Below are positions 32,955 through 43,270 of a stretch of 64,000 nt of DNA, in pieces (within the stretch, counting starts at the first letter, position 1; each line of letters starts with the position of its first letter). Both the position numbers and the translations under genes were made by a program. The DNA is from Eukaryota sp. TZLM1-RC. Taxonomy: Eukaryota > Metamonada: BaSk clade. The stretch spans positions 2,294,001-2,358,000 of the forward strand of contig JAUPSS010000003.1 in the NCBI GenBank assembly GCA_040285825.1. The letters are read 5' to 3'. The notes below the pieces were generated by a model. The model did not search any database, had not been told where the DNA came from, and saw nothing but the letters and a program-made list of their open reading frames with translations.

Positions 32955-33215
32955 TCGATCTAACTTTTATTAAACTTACACACTTGACAAAATAAAATCA
33001 TATTAATGGGACGAAATTCGTTCAACCAAGATTTCTTCTACAAAATCTTGATGTGCTTGCTGTCTTGCTAAAGCTTCTCTAATTCGATTGAAAAACCGAA
33101 ATAATCTATTGACAATTGGGAATTAAATTCGAGAGCGCCATAATCAGATATCAAATCTTTTCATTGTTTTTTCTTGAACCATTTTTTGGAAATCATTCAA
33201 AAAAAATTTCCTGCT
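32955..33215 (-). mobile_element. LINE 'A' 3' end, 5'-truncated
   Basis: 3'-UTR with a perfect hairpin at 33,027-33,050 (CAAGATTT, loop CTTCTACA, AAATCTTG) and the last coding bases (minus strand, end of FQKMVQEK-type sequence near 33,170-33,215). It lies upstream of the BTB gene and downstream of DDX54. Confidence 0.7.
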
Positions 33216-33718
33216 AATAATAATACTTATTGTTATCAGTTACAATTGAAACAACATTCTCGGGGTTATGTGCCGTATTTTTGAAATGAATAAAAATAAT
33301 GTAGGAATGAGACAATTGTTGACAAATGGTCAACTTGTCATTTTACCACAATAATTACATTGAATATATACTTGCAATATGAGTAATGCAGAGCTTGAGA
33401 TGAAGTTTCTGGATCTAGTAAACATTAACGAAGTGAGAAAAAACACATCTACCAACAGTTTAATTAATGTTGAACAATGCATTAGTGTTGTTAGTTGTTT
33501 ATTTAATGTATCCATCTCAATTCATTGTCCAATGTCCTTTCACACTGTAAATCACACTACAAATACGGTCTGGTACGTTGCAGATACTGTCACCTTTTAA
33601 TGTGATTAATCCCCAATAAAAGAAGCAAAAAACAATAAAGTTAAGCTTTGAATTTAATTAGAATAAAAACTATCAAAATACCATCTGAAAAACTAAAAAA
33701 GACTACCTAAATAAACAA
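33216..33718. other. No confident gene; DDX54 3' flank
   Basis: A plus-strand ORF (33379-33600, 73 codons, starting MSNAELEMKFLD) is open but has no recognisable domain. It may be spurious. Confidence 0.35.
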
Positions 33719-36046
33719 CTACTTCTTTACTCTAACACTACGTTGTTTTGCTCCATGTATTGGAATTTCTTTTTGGAAATCATTTTTACGGCCTCTTTTT
33801 CCTTTTTTACTCTCCAAATATGCCTTTCTCTTCTCTTTAACCTTCCTCTGTTTCAAAATTTCAGCTGACGACTTGAGCTCACCACCTTTTTGAGCGCCCA
33901 AATTTCCAAAACTAGACACATTATTGACCTTCTTGCCACGTTTCCTTACAACTTTTTCCCTATTCCCAAGAGAAAGCCCTTCTCCATTAACAACACCCCC
34001 TTTCGACCTACTCTTCCATTGATCAAAAGCGTCTGTTTTATTTATTGAACTGACAAGACTTCCCGTATCATTTTTGACTGAAACACCATCAACTTTGACA
34101 CTTTCACCTGGATTAATTGTAACAAAACGTTTTTTCTTTGCATCCCAGCGTTGAATTGTTCTTCTTTTAATTATATCGTTCGCTTCGTCAGGTACCAAAT
34201 CCATAATGGCTTGTGTGAGGGATTGATTTGAAGAATTAATTTTAAAAACATCCTGGTTGTCTTTTGAGGGTCGAGAAGGGATCATAAATTTTTTACTGGT
34301 AACGTCATCAGCCGTGTCATCGACACGTGACACCTTCTCATCCTGACTTGATCTGTTTTCCCGCCTTTTCCTACATGACACGTCATCTGACACATCATGA
34401 CTGATCCCTTCTGATCTCTTCTCTTTTCGCTTCTTCTCCTCTTGTATTCTATCATCCAAACCAACTCTGATCACCTTCATCAAAGCTTCCCCCTCACTAC
34501 CTCTCTTCAATTCCAAAACATTTTGTGGTGGCCTCCACGCTTTCAATTGTTCCAGAGTGTCCATAGAAGGAGCAAAAGCGTCAGATTTGAAATGAGCAAG
34601 AATGGGGTGAATGGGAATTTCTAAATCTTTTGCTTTTAAATAAACTTCTTTATTGGCGGATGGCCTAGTTTTAAGATACATTTTGTAACCATTCTTTGCA
34701 CGTTTCAATGCTTCACTAAGCTCAATTTCTCGGCTTAATTTGATATTGAAATCTTCTAAATACTGCAAAATAAAACTAGTTGGAATACTTCCAAACCAAC
34801 CAAACTGTGGCAGATTGAAGAACTCCAAACCTTCCTTAGGGTTAGGGTTAGGGTTAAGCTTTCTTCCAATCAAATCTTGTGTTTCAACCATATATGCCAC
34901 GTCATCATGAGTCAGCAAAGTGTAGGCAGTTCCACTTCTGCCAGCTCTTGCTACTCTACCTACTCGATGAATGAATAACTTTGGTGAATATGGTATATCG
35001 TAATTAATTACATAATCTAATAATGGAATATCAATACCTCTAGCGGCAACATCAGTAACAATCAAAACTGATAGTTTCCTTTTTCTAAATGAATTCAAAG
35101 TAATAGTACGTGCTTCTTGATCCATTGAACCATAGATTGCAGCATTTTTAATACCAAAGGAAGACAAGCCTAAAGAAACAAAATCACTTATCTGTCTAGT
35201 AGCAACAAAAATTAAAACTAACTTACCAGAATTAGGGTTGGGGTTGGGGTTGGGGTTAGTGTTAGGGTTAGAGTCAGGGTTATCAAGTTTAATCAACTCA
35301 GTTAATAACCATACAAGAGTTGCGAATTTTTCGTCTTGTCTGGTCAAAAACCATGACAAGCAGAGATCATCACTGACACGTGTTTCCACGTCAAGTCTTA
35401 CAAAGTCAGGCTCATTAAGACCTGCCTTGGAAAATTCAATTAAATTATTTGGCATAGTTGCTGAGAACAACATAGTCTGTCTATCTTGAGGAAGATGCTT
35501 TAATATAGAAAACAACTGATCCCGAAACCCTAATTCAAACAGTTGGTCTGCTTCATCAAACACCACGTAATCTATTGTTTTTAAATTTAAATCTTGATTT
35601 TCTACTATATGGTGAAGAATTCTACCTGGTGTGGCAAGGATAAGATCAGGTTCTCCTGCTAAAGCAGCAAACTGAGAGTCCAAAGCTTCACCACCAACAA
35701 GAACCGCAGCGCGGAGATCGGTGAAGCGACCTAGATCTTGAGCAAAGCGGTGAGTTTGGACAACGAGTTCACGATTGGGTGAGATGATGAGGGCACGGGG
35801 TCCAGCTGATGAGTGGGTGTGTAGTGAGTTCAGAAGAGGAATGAGAAAAGCAGCAGATTTGCCAGATCCTGTCCTAGCCATAGCTACAATGTCTTTACCT
35901 TGCAGGGCAAGGGGGATAACTTTGCGCTGAATAGGTGTTGGTTGATTGTAACCCTTTTTGGTGATTCCCTTGTATATTTCAGGATGAAGATCCATTGTCT
36001 TAAAGGATCCCCCCTTGATCTTCTTGGGAAGGGCTATGCTTTCCAT
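33719..36046 (-). CDS. DDX54/DBP10: DEAD-box ATP-dependent RNA helicase, Dbp10/DDX54 family
   Basis: 775 residues, ATG in ACAACAATGG context, TAG stop, no intron. Helicase motifs in order: Q motif (GYNQPTPIQRKVIPLAL), ARTGSGKS (I), SPNRELVVQ (Ia), TPGR (Ib), DEAD (II), SAT (III), YGSMDQEARTI (IVa), VTDVAARGIDIP (V), HRVGRVARAGR (VI). The C-terminal half has the Dbp10-type region (RRTIQRWDAKKKRFV) and a Lys/Arg-rich nucleolar-style tail. Known family role: 60S ribosome biogenesis in the nucleolus. Odd: two Asn-Pro repeat tracts are encoded by TTAGGG-like DNA (34,835-34,857 and 35,231-35,283). One lies between the two RecA lobes, the other just after motif VI. A truncated pseudogene copy lies at 57.1-57.75 kb. 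Confidence 0.95.
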   Translation of the reverse strand: MESIALPKKIKGGSFKTMDLHPEIYKGITKKGYNQPTPIQRKVIPLALQGKDIVAMARTGSGKSAAFLIPLLNSLHTHSSAGPRALIISPNRELVVQTHRFAQDLGRFTDLRAAVLVGGEALDSQFAALAGEPDLILATPGRILHHIVENQDLNLKTIDYVVFDEADQLFELGFRDQLFSILKHLPQDRQTMLFSATMPNNLIEFSKAGLNEPDFVRLDVETRVSDDLCLSWFLTRQDEKFATLVWLLTELIKLDNPDSNPNTNPNPNPNPNSGKLVLIFVATRQISDFVSLGLSSFGIKNAAIYGSMDQEARTITLNSFRKRKLSVLIVTDVAARGIDIPLLDYVINYDIPYSPKLFIHRVGRVARAGRSGTAYTLLTHDDVAYMVETQDLIGRKLNPNPNPKEGLEFFNLPQFGWFGSIPTSFILQYLEDFNIKLSREIELSEALKRAKNGYKMYLKTRPSANKEVYLKAKDLEIPIHPILAHFKSDAFAPSMDTLEQLKAWRPPQNVLELKRGSEGEALMKVIRVGLDDRIQEEKKRKEKRSEGISHDVSDDVSCRKRRENRSSQDEKVSRVDDTADDVTSKKFMIPSRPSKDNQDVFKINSSNQSLTQAIMDLVPDEANDIIKRRTIQRWDAKKKRFVTINPGESVKVDGVSVKNDTGSLVSSINKTDAFDQWKSRSKGGVVNGEGLSLGNREKVVRKRGKKVNNVSSFGNLGAQKGGELKSSAEILKQRKVKEKRKAYLESKKGKRGRKNDFQKEIPIHGAKQRSVRVKK

Positions 36047-36883
36047 TGTTGTTGTTTGATAAGTTATGTTTGAAGGATTGGAATTTGTGAAGGTTGGGAG
36101 TTAAGTGATATTTTCAGTTTGCCCAATTCTATTTTTCACCTCCATAATTGAACAAGTCAAAATGTAACACAAAGATTCGGGATATTGCCTCGACTCTATA
36201 CCAAAAAAAAGTACACGAAAAATTCTCATTTATAATTCATTGGTCACTCCTTTTTCGTAGCATTTCTTCTATTTGCTAAGGAACAGAATGCATTAAAACA
36301 ATTTGCGTATTTAAATCAAATACAGTTCTGTCGTCTTAACCATATTTCCTTTGTTGGTTTACATTAAACGCCTGTGATTGCTGAGTTGATAATTGAGTCA
36401 CCCACCTGCTTGTTTTGATGTGGTTGAATATTGCAGCAGGTAATTAAAAATAATAATTATTCATATTCGAGCTTGTGGGAATAAGAGTTAAATTGTTTAA
36501 TTGTTGAGTCAAAGAGTTTCAAGGCAGGTTTTAAAATTGGTTATCAATTGTCAACATACTGACTCAAAACTTGATATTCTTGGAAAAAATGCAGCAATTC
36601 AGTTTGAAGGAAAGATCAAAACTACCTGTTATAGAAAATAGTCTATTACCACTTGACCACAATATGTAACAGATTGATATTTTCATTAATATAGGAAAAC
36701 ATCATTTCGAGCTCAATTTCCCACTTGTTGGATATTCATTTTGTTGACCACTTCATTAATTGATTCAATTTAAAGTTGTTGTTCTTATCAGTGTTTCTGC
36801 TATCTTAAAACCAGCTACATTAAATATCAATAATAATCAATAACACTGAAAAGTTTGACTTCATGTACCTGCAATAATTTCAG
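36047..36883. other. Upstream region of DDX54, no gene
   Basis: AT-rich, without open frames of note. It presumably holds the DDX54 promoter. Confidence 0.5.
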
Positions 36884-37130
36884 TGATTGGCGGAGAGGCA
36901 CCGCCTAACAATTAGGCTGTAGCGACTGCTGATTTCCTGATATTACCGTGCTTCCTAAAATGTTGGGCGCCAATTGATTTGGCGATTCTATTTCTGATCG
37001 ACCAATTTTATATTTAGACGCAAGGGTGAGAATCATGTAGAAAAAAGTGGCCGCCTATTAGTTAGGCGATTTTTATTTGATCGCCCAAAGCGCCCAACAT
37101 CTTTGCGACCCAACATTTTGGGAAACAATG
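36884..37130. repeat. GC-richer inverted-repeat cluster next to tRNA-Lys
   Basis: The block holds several self-complementary motifs: CCGCCTAACAATTAGGC, GCCGCCTATTAGTTAGGCGA, and a pair AAAATGTTGGG...CAA near 36,957-36,973 and its inverse near 37,107-37,125. It resembles a small foldback element. No target duplication was identified. Confidence 0.45.
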
Positions 37131-37154
37131 TATTGCAAATACAAAAATTGTGAC

Positions 37155-37227
37155 TCCCGCGGTGGGACTTGAACCCACAATCCTTCGATTAAGAGTCGAA
37201 TGCGTTAACCGATTGCGCCACGCGGGA
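37155..37227 (-). tRNA. tRNA-Lys (anticodon CUU)
   Basis: 73 nt on the minus strand folding as a cloverleaf: acceptor TCCCGCG/CGCGGGA, D-loop with AATCGGTTAAC, anticodon stem TTCGA/TCGAA around loop CTCTTAA (anticodon CTT), T-arm GTGGG/CCCAC with loop TTCAAGT. Internal A box (TGGCGCAATCGG) and B box (GGTTCAAGTCC) are present. CCA is not encoded. A run of five T follows about 8 nt downstream on the minus strand, the usual Pol III terminator. There is no intron. Confidence 0.97.
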
Positions 37228-37352
37228 TTTCTGAAATGAATGAATATGTTTAACACTTGTGATCTCGTGTGACTAAAAAACAGTAGAACTGTAAAGAACC
37301 AAGATTTGTTTCTAGCATATTCAAAAAATTACGGTTGTTTAAATGATCGTAC

Positions 37353-38279
37353 ATGGTGAAGAAAAGTTACAAGTTTATGTGTGTATGCATACACTGAAAT
37401 GAAGACCTGAACTCGACAGGCCTGCAATAGTCTTTGGAGGAGAAGAGAGGTCACATAGATTGGAAACAAATTTGCCACACAACTGTTAATCTGTTAAATG
37501 AAGTATCTTTAAATGGGGATTTCTTCTGGAAATACATCTCGCATTTGGATCGCATGGATCTTAAGCACATTCTTGGTGGAGGTTCTGTACCCAATCTCAG
37601 TGCTGGTAAATCTGCAAATCCTGCTAGTGCATTCTCGCACCTTACCCCTTTAATCCCCGACACTCTTCCCACCGAAAATGGAGAGGGTTCGTCAGAGACA
37701 TCTATAAATGAGGGAACAGATGTGAAAATATACAATGTGGTTGCAACAGTCAACCTAAAATGTCAACTGGACCTTAAACACATAGCAACATATGTCCGTA
37801 ACGCAGAGTACAACCCTCGGAGGTTTGCTGCTACCATTGTCCGCATCCTTGAACCCAAAGCGACTGCTCTTGTGTTTCGTACAGGTAAAATGGTTGTGAC
37901 AGGGGCTGCAAACGAAGATGACTGTCTAAGAGCTGCCCGTCGGTTCTGTAGGATTCTGCAAAAGGTGAAATGTCCAGTTCGCTTTACCGATTTTAAAGTT
38001 GAAAACATAGTTGGTGTTACAAACGTTGGATTTTCTATTGATTTAGAAGCACTACATATTCGACATAGTAAATTCGCACAATATGAGCCTGAACTGTTTC
38101 CTGGACTCATATACCGTATACATGAGCCCAAGGTCTGCCTACTCATATTTGTTACAGGCAGGGTTGTGTGCACAGGGGCGAAGAGCAGGGAAGCGATATA
38201 TTCTGGGCTGGGGAAGATACGTCCTGTGTTGAATGACTTCAAGGCCAGAGCTCCTCCTAAAGATATTACCAAGAAGTGA
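37353..38279 (+). CDS. TBP: TATA-binding protein (TBP)
   Basis: The long exon (from 37,431 to the TGA at 38,279) encodes a variable N-terminus of about 95 residues and the two pseudo-symmetric TBP repeats (NVVATVNLKCQLDLKHIATY, EYNPRRFAATIVRI, ALVFRTGKMVVTGA; then KVENIVGVTNVGFSIDLEAL, YEPELFPGLIYR, LLIFVTGRVVCTGAKS). All four Phe that kink TATA DNA appear present (RRF, LVF, ELF, LIF). The exon frame has no ATG until MDLKHIL at about 37,552. I propose a first mini-exon at 37353-37382 (ATGGTGAAG...) spliced over a 48-nt GTATGC...AATAG intron, giving 292 residues. The alternative is initiation at 37,552. Role: nuclear core promoter recognition for all three polymerases. Confidence 0.93.
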
Positions 38280-38551
38280 GCTCTTTGGTTTTGCACATAA
38301 ACTATTTGTTTTGCGATATGAGTTCTATTTTTGGAAAACTATCATGATGGCATTTATTCAATCCTCCAATATTGCTTCACCTTACAGTGTGGTAAAATGA
38401 TTTCATCTTATGTTATGTTCCAAATTTTGTTCAAGACATGGTAACGAACTAAAGTAAAAAACTGATAACCAAGATCAAAATGGGATGGGGAAGGGAGTTT
38501 TCTGCTTTTAAAAAACTTTGCCATTGACAATCTCTTCACAATGGCATAACT
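38280..38551. other. TBP 3' flank
   Basis: Short intergenic stretch between TBP and the BTB fragment. No gene seen. Confidence 0.5.
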
Positions 38552-38873
38552 GCTTGTCAAGGGGTACTCGCAGGAGCAGTCATTCGATCTTTCGGATGAT
38601 GTTCTATCAAAGATACCCTATGTGGCTGCTCTTGCTTCTGGCAAGTTTGCAGTGAACAAAGATTCAGATGGACGCTTCATTCTTGAGGCGAATCCTGTGG
38701 CTTTCTCCATTATTCATAGGGCAGTGACATCCCAAAAAATGGAATATCTTCTGATGAAGTTAAAGCCACAGACCCTGGATCCTCAACAAGTTTTTCAACT
38801 GGTGGATTTTCTGTGTGTTCTTCTGTGGACGTTGTTTTTACTAGATTTCCTCATTATTATCAGTTTTAGTTGA
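38552..38873 (+). pseudogene. KCTD-type BTB (T1) domain fragment
   Basis: Open frame of about 107 codons without a clear ATG: SQEQSFDLSDDVLSKIPYVA, ALASGKFAVNKDSDGRFILE, ANPVAFSIIHRAV. This matches the pattern of potassium-channel-tetramerisation-type BTB domains (a D-G-R-F-hydrophobic core followed by an F-x-x-I helix). The frame runs into a hydrophobic Leu/Phe tail and a stop. It could be an internal exon of a gene or a fragment left by rearrangement. Nothing on either side completes it. Confidence 0.45.
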
Positions 38874-39689
38874 ATGAATAAACTTGAGGGCTTCCAAAAA
38901 CTTTTACTTCAGAACAAAACAGGGAGTTTGGATACAACATTCATGTAGGTCACACCGAGTGTTTTGATACGGATATGGTTAATTCCGATAGGGACACAAA
39001 TAATTCAACTATTCACCATGAAATACTAAAATACTCTTAATTCGTATCGACTCAAAAGTGCCATAGCTGTTGTTTGAGTTTAACCAAAAACAACAATGAG
39101 CAAATGGAGTAGATTGTTAGACTGTCAAAATTGAAAAACAATATTTAGAAGTGAGCAACACAAAATCTGTTGGAAGTATAAGTACTGGTTCAGGATGCAA
39201 ATTTTAAATTTAATGGATGTTTGTTACAAAATTTTACTCACAATTACACCATACATTGTTCCTTATGACATTCTTTCAGCTCATTGAATTTAACATAATA
39301 ATGCACATCAAAGAGAATTAAATCACAAGCATTTAACTACTTGATTGCTTTTTTCATTGTTTGTTGATGCTTCCTTCATTTAAAAAAGTTCTGAAAACTT
39401 TTGAAAATCCCTAGAAACAACTTTCTTTAACTGTTTATTGTAAGCTAAAATAGGTTCAAAAAGACGTACAATTTTCAGAAGTTTAATAAAGAAGTTTATT
39501 ATAAATAGAACAACAAGTGCAGTAAAAACATTCAAAGTTTATTTCCTATTAATTGATCCATCATTAAGTAGTAGTGAATTCAAGAAAATTGACCAAAATT
39601 TTGTGCTGACTATAAGCTCAGATGCAAAATTTAATTTTCTTGATGAGAAAAAGTAGTGCAAGTGAAACAAAGAGGAATGAAAAAAAAAG
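38874..39689. other. No gene recognised
   Basis: AT-rich sequence with no open frame of note on either strand. Confidence 0.5.
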
Positions 39690-39925
39690 ACTTTTTTGAA
39701 CCTTGGTTCTCAAATCTGTTTGATACTGAAGATGATTTTCGTAAGAATATGAAAGTGATGTGAAGTCATCTTAACTGGATAAGATGGAACCTTCAGTTTA
39801 GTGGAGGTAATCTCTGCTCATCCTTGTAATGCCTCAAATAAAAGGCCTGGTAATTCAGAAAATCATAATCCTATTTCGAATGCTGAAAATCTCAAAGTCA
39901 AGAAAATACAGTGAACCATTGATCA
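39690..39925 (+). mobile_element. LINE fragment, endonuclease-like region
   Basis: Plus-strand peptides FEPWFSNLFDTEDDFRKN and NASNKRPGNSENHNP correspond to LEPLLSNLFDTEDDFHQN and the CNASK region of the 13.9-14.4 kb LINE, with two frame changes. Both ends are truncated. Confidence 0.55.
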
Positions 39926-40079
39926 TAAATATTATTTAATAAAACATTGATTAGATTAAACAATCTATATATTTATATGTTTTTGAATTGTCGTAGTAGT
40001 TAGCTCATTTAATAATAAAAAAACATTTATTGACAAGAGACAACAATCATTGTTTCTTCACTGACAGTATCTCTTAACA

Positions 40080-40778
40080 ATGGACTACATTCCTCCTTCA
40101 ACTTTACCAACAGAACGAGAAGGTTCCTCTGCAGACATACGTACTCCATTATGTCACTTTTCTGTTGTAAGTAAAGCAACAGGGTCAGTCTACATCGAAT
40201 CTGGTAACTCTAAACTTATATGCTCTGTCTATGGTCCTCACCAGTCCAAGAGCTCTGAATTTCATAACAAGGCCAATCTTTTCCTCAACATTGGTTACTC
40301 TGATGCCGCACATCCCTCTCTTTGTGATCCCAGTTTTTCTTACACTCCCAAGCTTCGTTTAGCCAGATCAGCCGTTTTATCATCTCTAAACTCATCTCTC
40401 TCACTTCACAAGTATCCAAAGTCTGCCATAGACATCGCCATTTACATAATCGAAGATGATGGTTCAATACCTTCTTTATGTGTCTTAGCTGCTTCTCTTG
40501 CTTGTAAAGATGCTGGTATCGAAGCCAAACACATTGTAGTTTCATCCACATTGGCCCTCTCTACGTCACCAAGTGACACGTCAGCAATTTTGGATCCGTG
40601 GTTAGGCGAGGAAATGACTGCAGATTCTTTATTTGTCTTGAGCAGTGTTTTTGGTACGGAAGAAATTGTTTCTGTTGATTTTATTGGTAAATTAGAATTA
40701 GTTGATTTAAAAGATTTGGTTAATAACTTAGTTTCTGTTAATGATTCTTTAAGTAATAAATTAATAGACTTGCTTTGA
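40080..40778 (+). CDS. Exosome RNase PH-like subunit, probably Mtr3/EXOSC6 type
   Basis: 232 residues, ATG in CTTAACAATGG context, TGA stop, no intron. Early region GSVYIESGNSKLICSVYGPH is the RNase PH strand pair typical of the exosome ring. The middle has SAIDIAIYIIEDDGSIPSLC and LACKDAGIEAKHIVVSSTLA. The late segment with LDPWLGEE followed by a hydrophobic strand resembles Mtr3 (LDPT..EE) more than Rrp41 or Rrp46. Phosphorolytic residues are not evident, as expected for the inert eukaryotic ring. It acts with five other PH-like subunits in 3'-5' RNA decay. Which of the three Rrp41-class subunits it is stays inferred. Confidence 0.85.
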   Translation: MDYIPPSTLPTEREGSSADIRTPLCHFSVVSKATGSVYIESGNSKLICSVYGPHQSKSSEFHNKANLFLNIGYSDAAHPSLCDPSFSYTPKLRLARSAVLSSLNSSLSLHKYPKSAIDIAIYIIEDDGSIPSLCVLAASLACKDAGIEAKHIVVSSTLALSTSPSDTSAILDPWLGEEMTADSLFVLSSVFGTEEIVSVDFIGKLELVDLKDLVNNLVSVNDSLSNKLIDLL

Positions 40779-42874
40779 TTGTGTTGAATTTTTATTTATT
40801 TTTTATCAAAATTGATCTTTAATCAATCAATAAATCCTTGCAGAATTGAACAATTTATTTAATCTTATTCATAACTTATAACAACACAACTTTCTTGGAA
40901 ACCTTTTCAGTAAATCTAATAATCTTTATTACTTCATGACTTCGATGATGAGCAACCGTAGTTGATGGGATTCGATTGCGGTGTTTTTTTAAAATCATTT
41001 GTTGTGGAAGTGATGATTCTCCACTGGAAACAGTTGTTTTTGGATACGGTTAGCTATTTTCAAATAATTAATTTCACCAGTTGAATCAAACACCGTTCTA
41101 TTTTAACTGAATTTCAACAGCTGATAAAAACTAATGGGTGAACTTTACTTTTTCAAAAAGTAAAAGAAATTCAAAAAACTGATTGCCAATAATTGTAAAG
41201 GATATAGTCATTTCAATTTTTGAAATTGTTGCAAATAGGTGTATCCATATTTGAAACAATGTTTCAGAAGACATGCAGAAAATGAAATGACCCCAGGGAA
41301 TTAGAAGATTGATCTTCTTCTCATCTAAAAAATGCTACTTTTTTGATAGCAAAATTGATTTTATCAGTTGTATTATTCTATTTTCATTACTCTTATTGAT
41401 TTTTATATAAAGGTAAATTAGATAACAACTGAAATTAATGAAGTTTCTTTTTATGGGCTTGGATTTAGTAATCTTTAATTCAATTAAAAATAATAAATAA
41501 TTGCCTTTGTTTCTGAACAAAGGCAAAATGAAACATCTCGTATTTTACAAGCTTAAAACTTGTCAAATTGGCCTACGGCTTTGTTTTAATGTTTGATTTT
41601 GCTCTTGTCGGGATGAAAAATTGCAGCTTCAGCTTTGTAGGTAAAATCCACTGCAAAGCCTATACAAACAGCAACCATCACTACCACTGCAACTTCGACC
41701 ACTATAATACACCCAAAAATAATTCAATTACTACAGCGTTCCCAGAGGATACAAACTACGAACAAATTCATTCTTCGGCGTTGAGTTACGTTGATTTTAT
41801 TTTGAGTCAATTACAGATATGCATAAGTGTTTTTCAATGTTGTCAATTGACTTGAATCAGGTCAAATATTCTCATTTGACTCAAGCCAAGTCCTTTGACT
41901 TGATTTGTAAATGTGTTTTGTACTACAAAAACAAACTCAAACAAAGTAAAGACACTGCAATCGATAAATTGTTGCATTTTAAAAGAGTAAATCAATTAGA
42001 AATGAATTTGGTAGTCGTAGATTTTCCATATTAGTTCGATTGATGTAAAAATAATTCGTGACAGATTTGAATAGAATTGAATATTATACAATCTGTGACC
42101 ATTTACTACCATGACTATCAAGAACAAGGTTACTGTAATTCGCTTCTCTATCTCTTCCCAATCTTAAGACTTGAGAAAAAATTGTGTAGTTTGCACTTGG
42201 TGATGATTCTTTCAATTTGTTGACACTTTTGAATGACTAATCGGGTAAACGATATGATATTTTAAAACCTTGTCAAAGAAGATGTATAGAAGCCTGTTGT
42301 TGTTTAATAAATTAATGTTCAACTAGCATCATTTTGGGTATTTTGGGAGTGCGATTTGGCAGATTTTCCGTGTTATATGGGGGCCATAAGCCTAAGTATA
42401 ATAAGAATCAGGATTGTATCAAGGATTAAGAATTAGGATTGTAAAATAATAAAAAAACTGAAAAATAAGTTGAAAATTATTTGTAAGTATTGTGTTCTAT
42501 TGGCAGGAGAGAAGTGCTAAGTTGCCGAGACGGGGCGGTCTGTGGTCATTACATCCACAACAGAACAGGCTTTACTGTTATGAAAAGTTGTTGTTCAAGT
42601 CAAGGCATATTTCACTAATTGTGGAAAATTTTCAAGTTCAATAACATTGATTATTTCAATTTCCATGTCGCGGGAATTCCACTAATCAATTGAGAGAATA
42701 AATAAAATAAACATGTTGTTCCACAAAAGGTATGACTCCATAGTTTGAGCGATCTCATAAATAGAGAGTTGTCTCTGTGAACTCAAGTATTTAAAATAAA
42801 ACATGATATGAGTTTAGTGTTATTTTTTGACTAGAGTCAAGCTCAATTCCAGCTAGAACTTGATGAATGACTTT
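40779..42874. other. Mostly without genes; one doubtful ORF pair at 41,568-42,034
   Basis: Two overlapping plus-strand frames (41568-41855 and 41819-42034) together could encode about 150 residues if joined by a frameshift or short intron. The second is Lys-rich and helical. No domain is recognised and the start codon context is poor. The rest is AT-rich spacer. Confidence 0.3.
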
Positions 42875-43270
42875 TTATAATTTATTGAACTTGTACACTT
42901 AACAAAATGAACTCATAACTAATGAAACGAAATTCAATGAACCAAGATTTCCTCTATAAAATCTTGATCTGCTTGCTGTATACCCAAAGCTTCTCTTATT
43001 CGATTGAAAAACCGAGGTAATCTATTAACAATAGCGAATTGAATTCGAGAGCGCCATAATCAGATATCAAATCTTTTCATTGTTTTTACTTGAACTATTT
43101 TTTGGAAATCATTCAAAAAAGTTCCTGCTTCTTCTGATAGCCTTCCGTTTATCGAAAATGGGAAAGCAGTAAAAACAAGTGGTCTATTTCTATCAACATC
43201 AGCTTCTTCGATATCTTTGTCATGTTTTCTATGTTTTTCTTTAGCTTTTAATTCAAGAGCCTTTTCAGGA
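42875..43270 (-). mobile_element. LINE 'A' 3' end with hairpin
   Basis: 3'-UTR hairpin at 42,943-42,966 (CAAGATTT, loop CCTCTATA, AAATCTTG), then minus-strand coding EKHRKHDKDIEEADVDRNRP and FPFSINGRLSEEAGTFLND up to the stop. Cut off at about 43,270 by a plus-strand LINE. Confidence 0.75.

Noticed and set aside
37763-38296. Minus-strand 177-codon ORF
   Set aside because: Antisense shadow of TBP.
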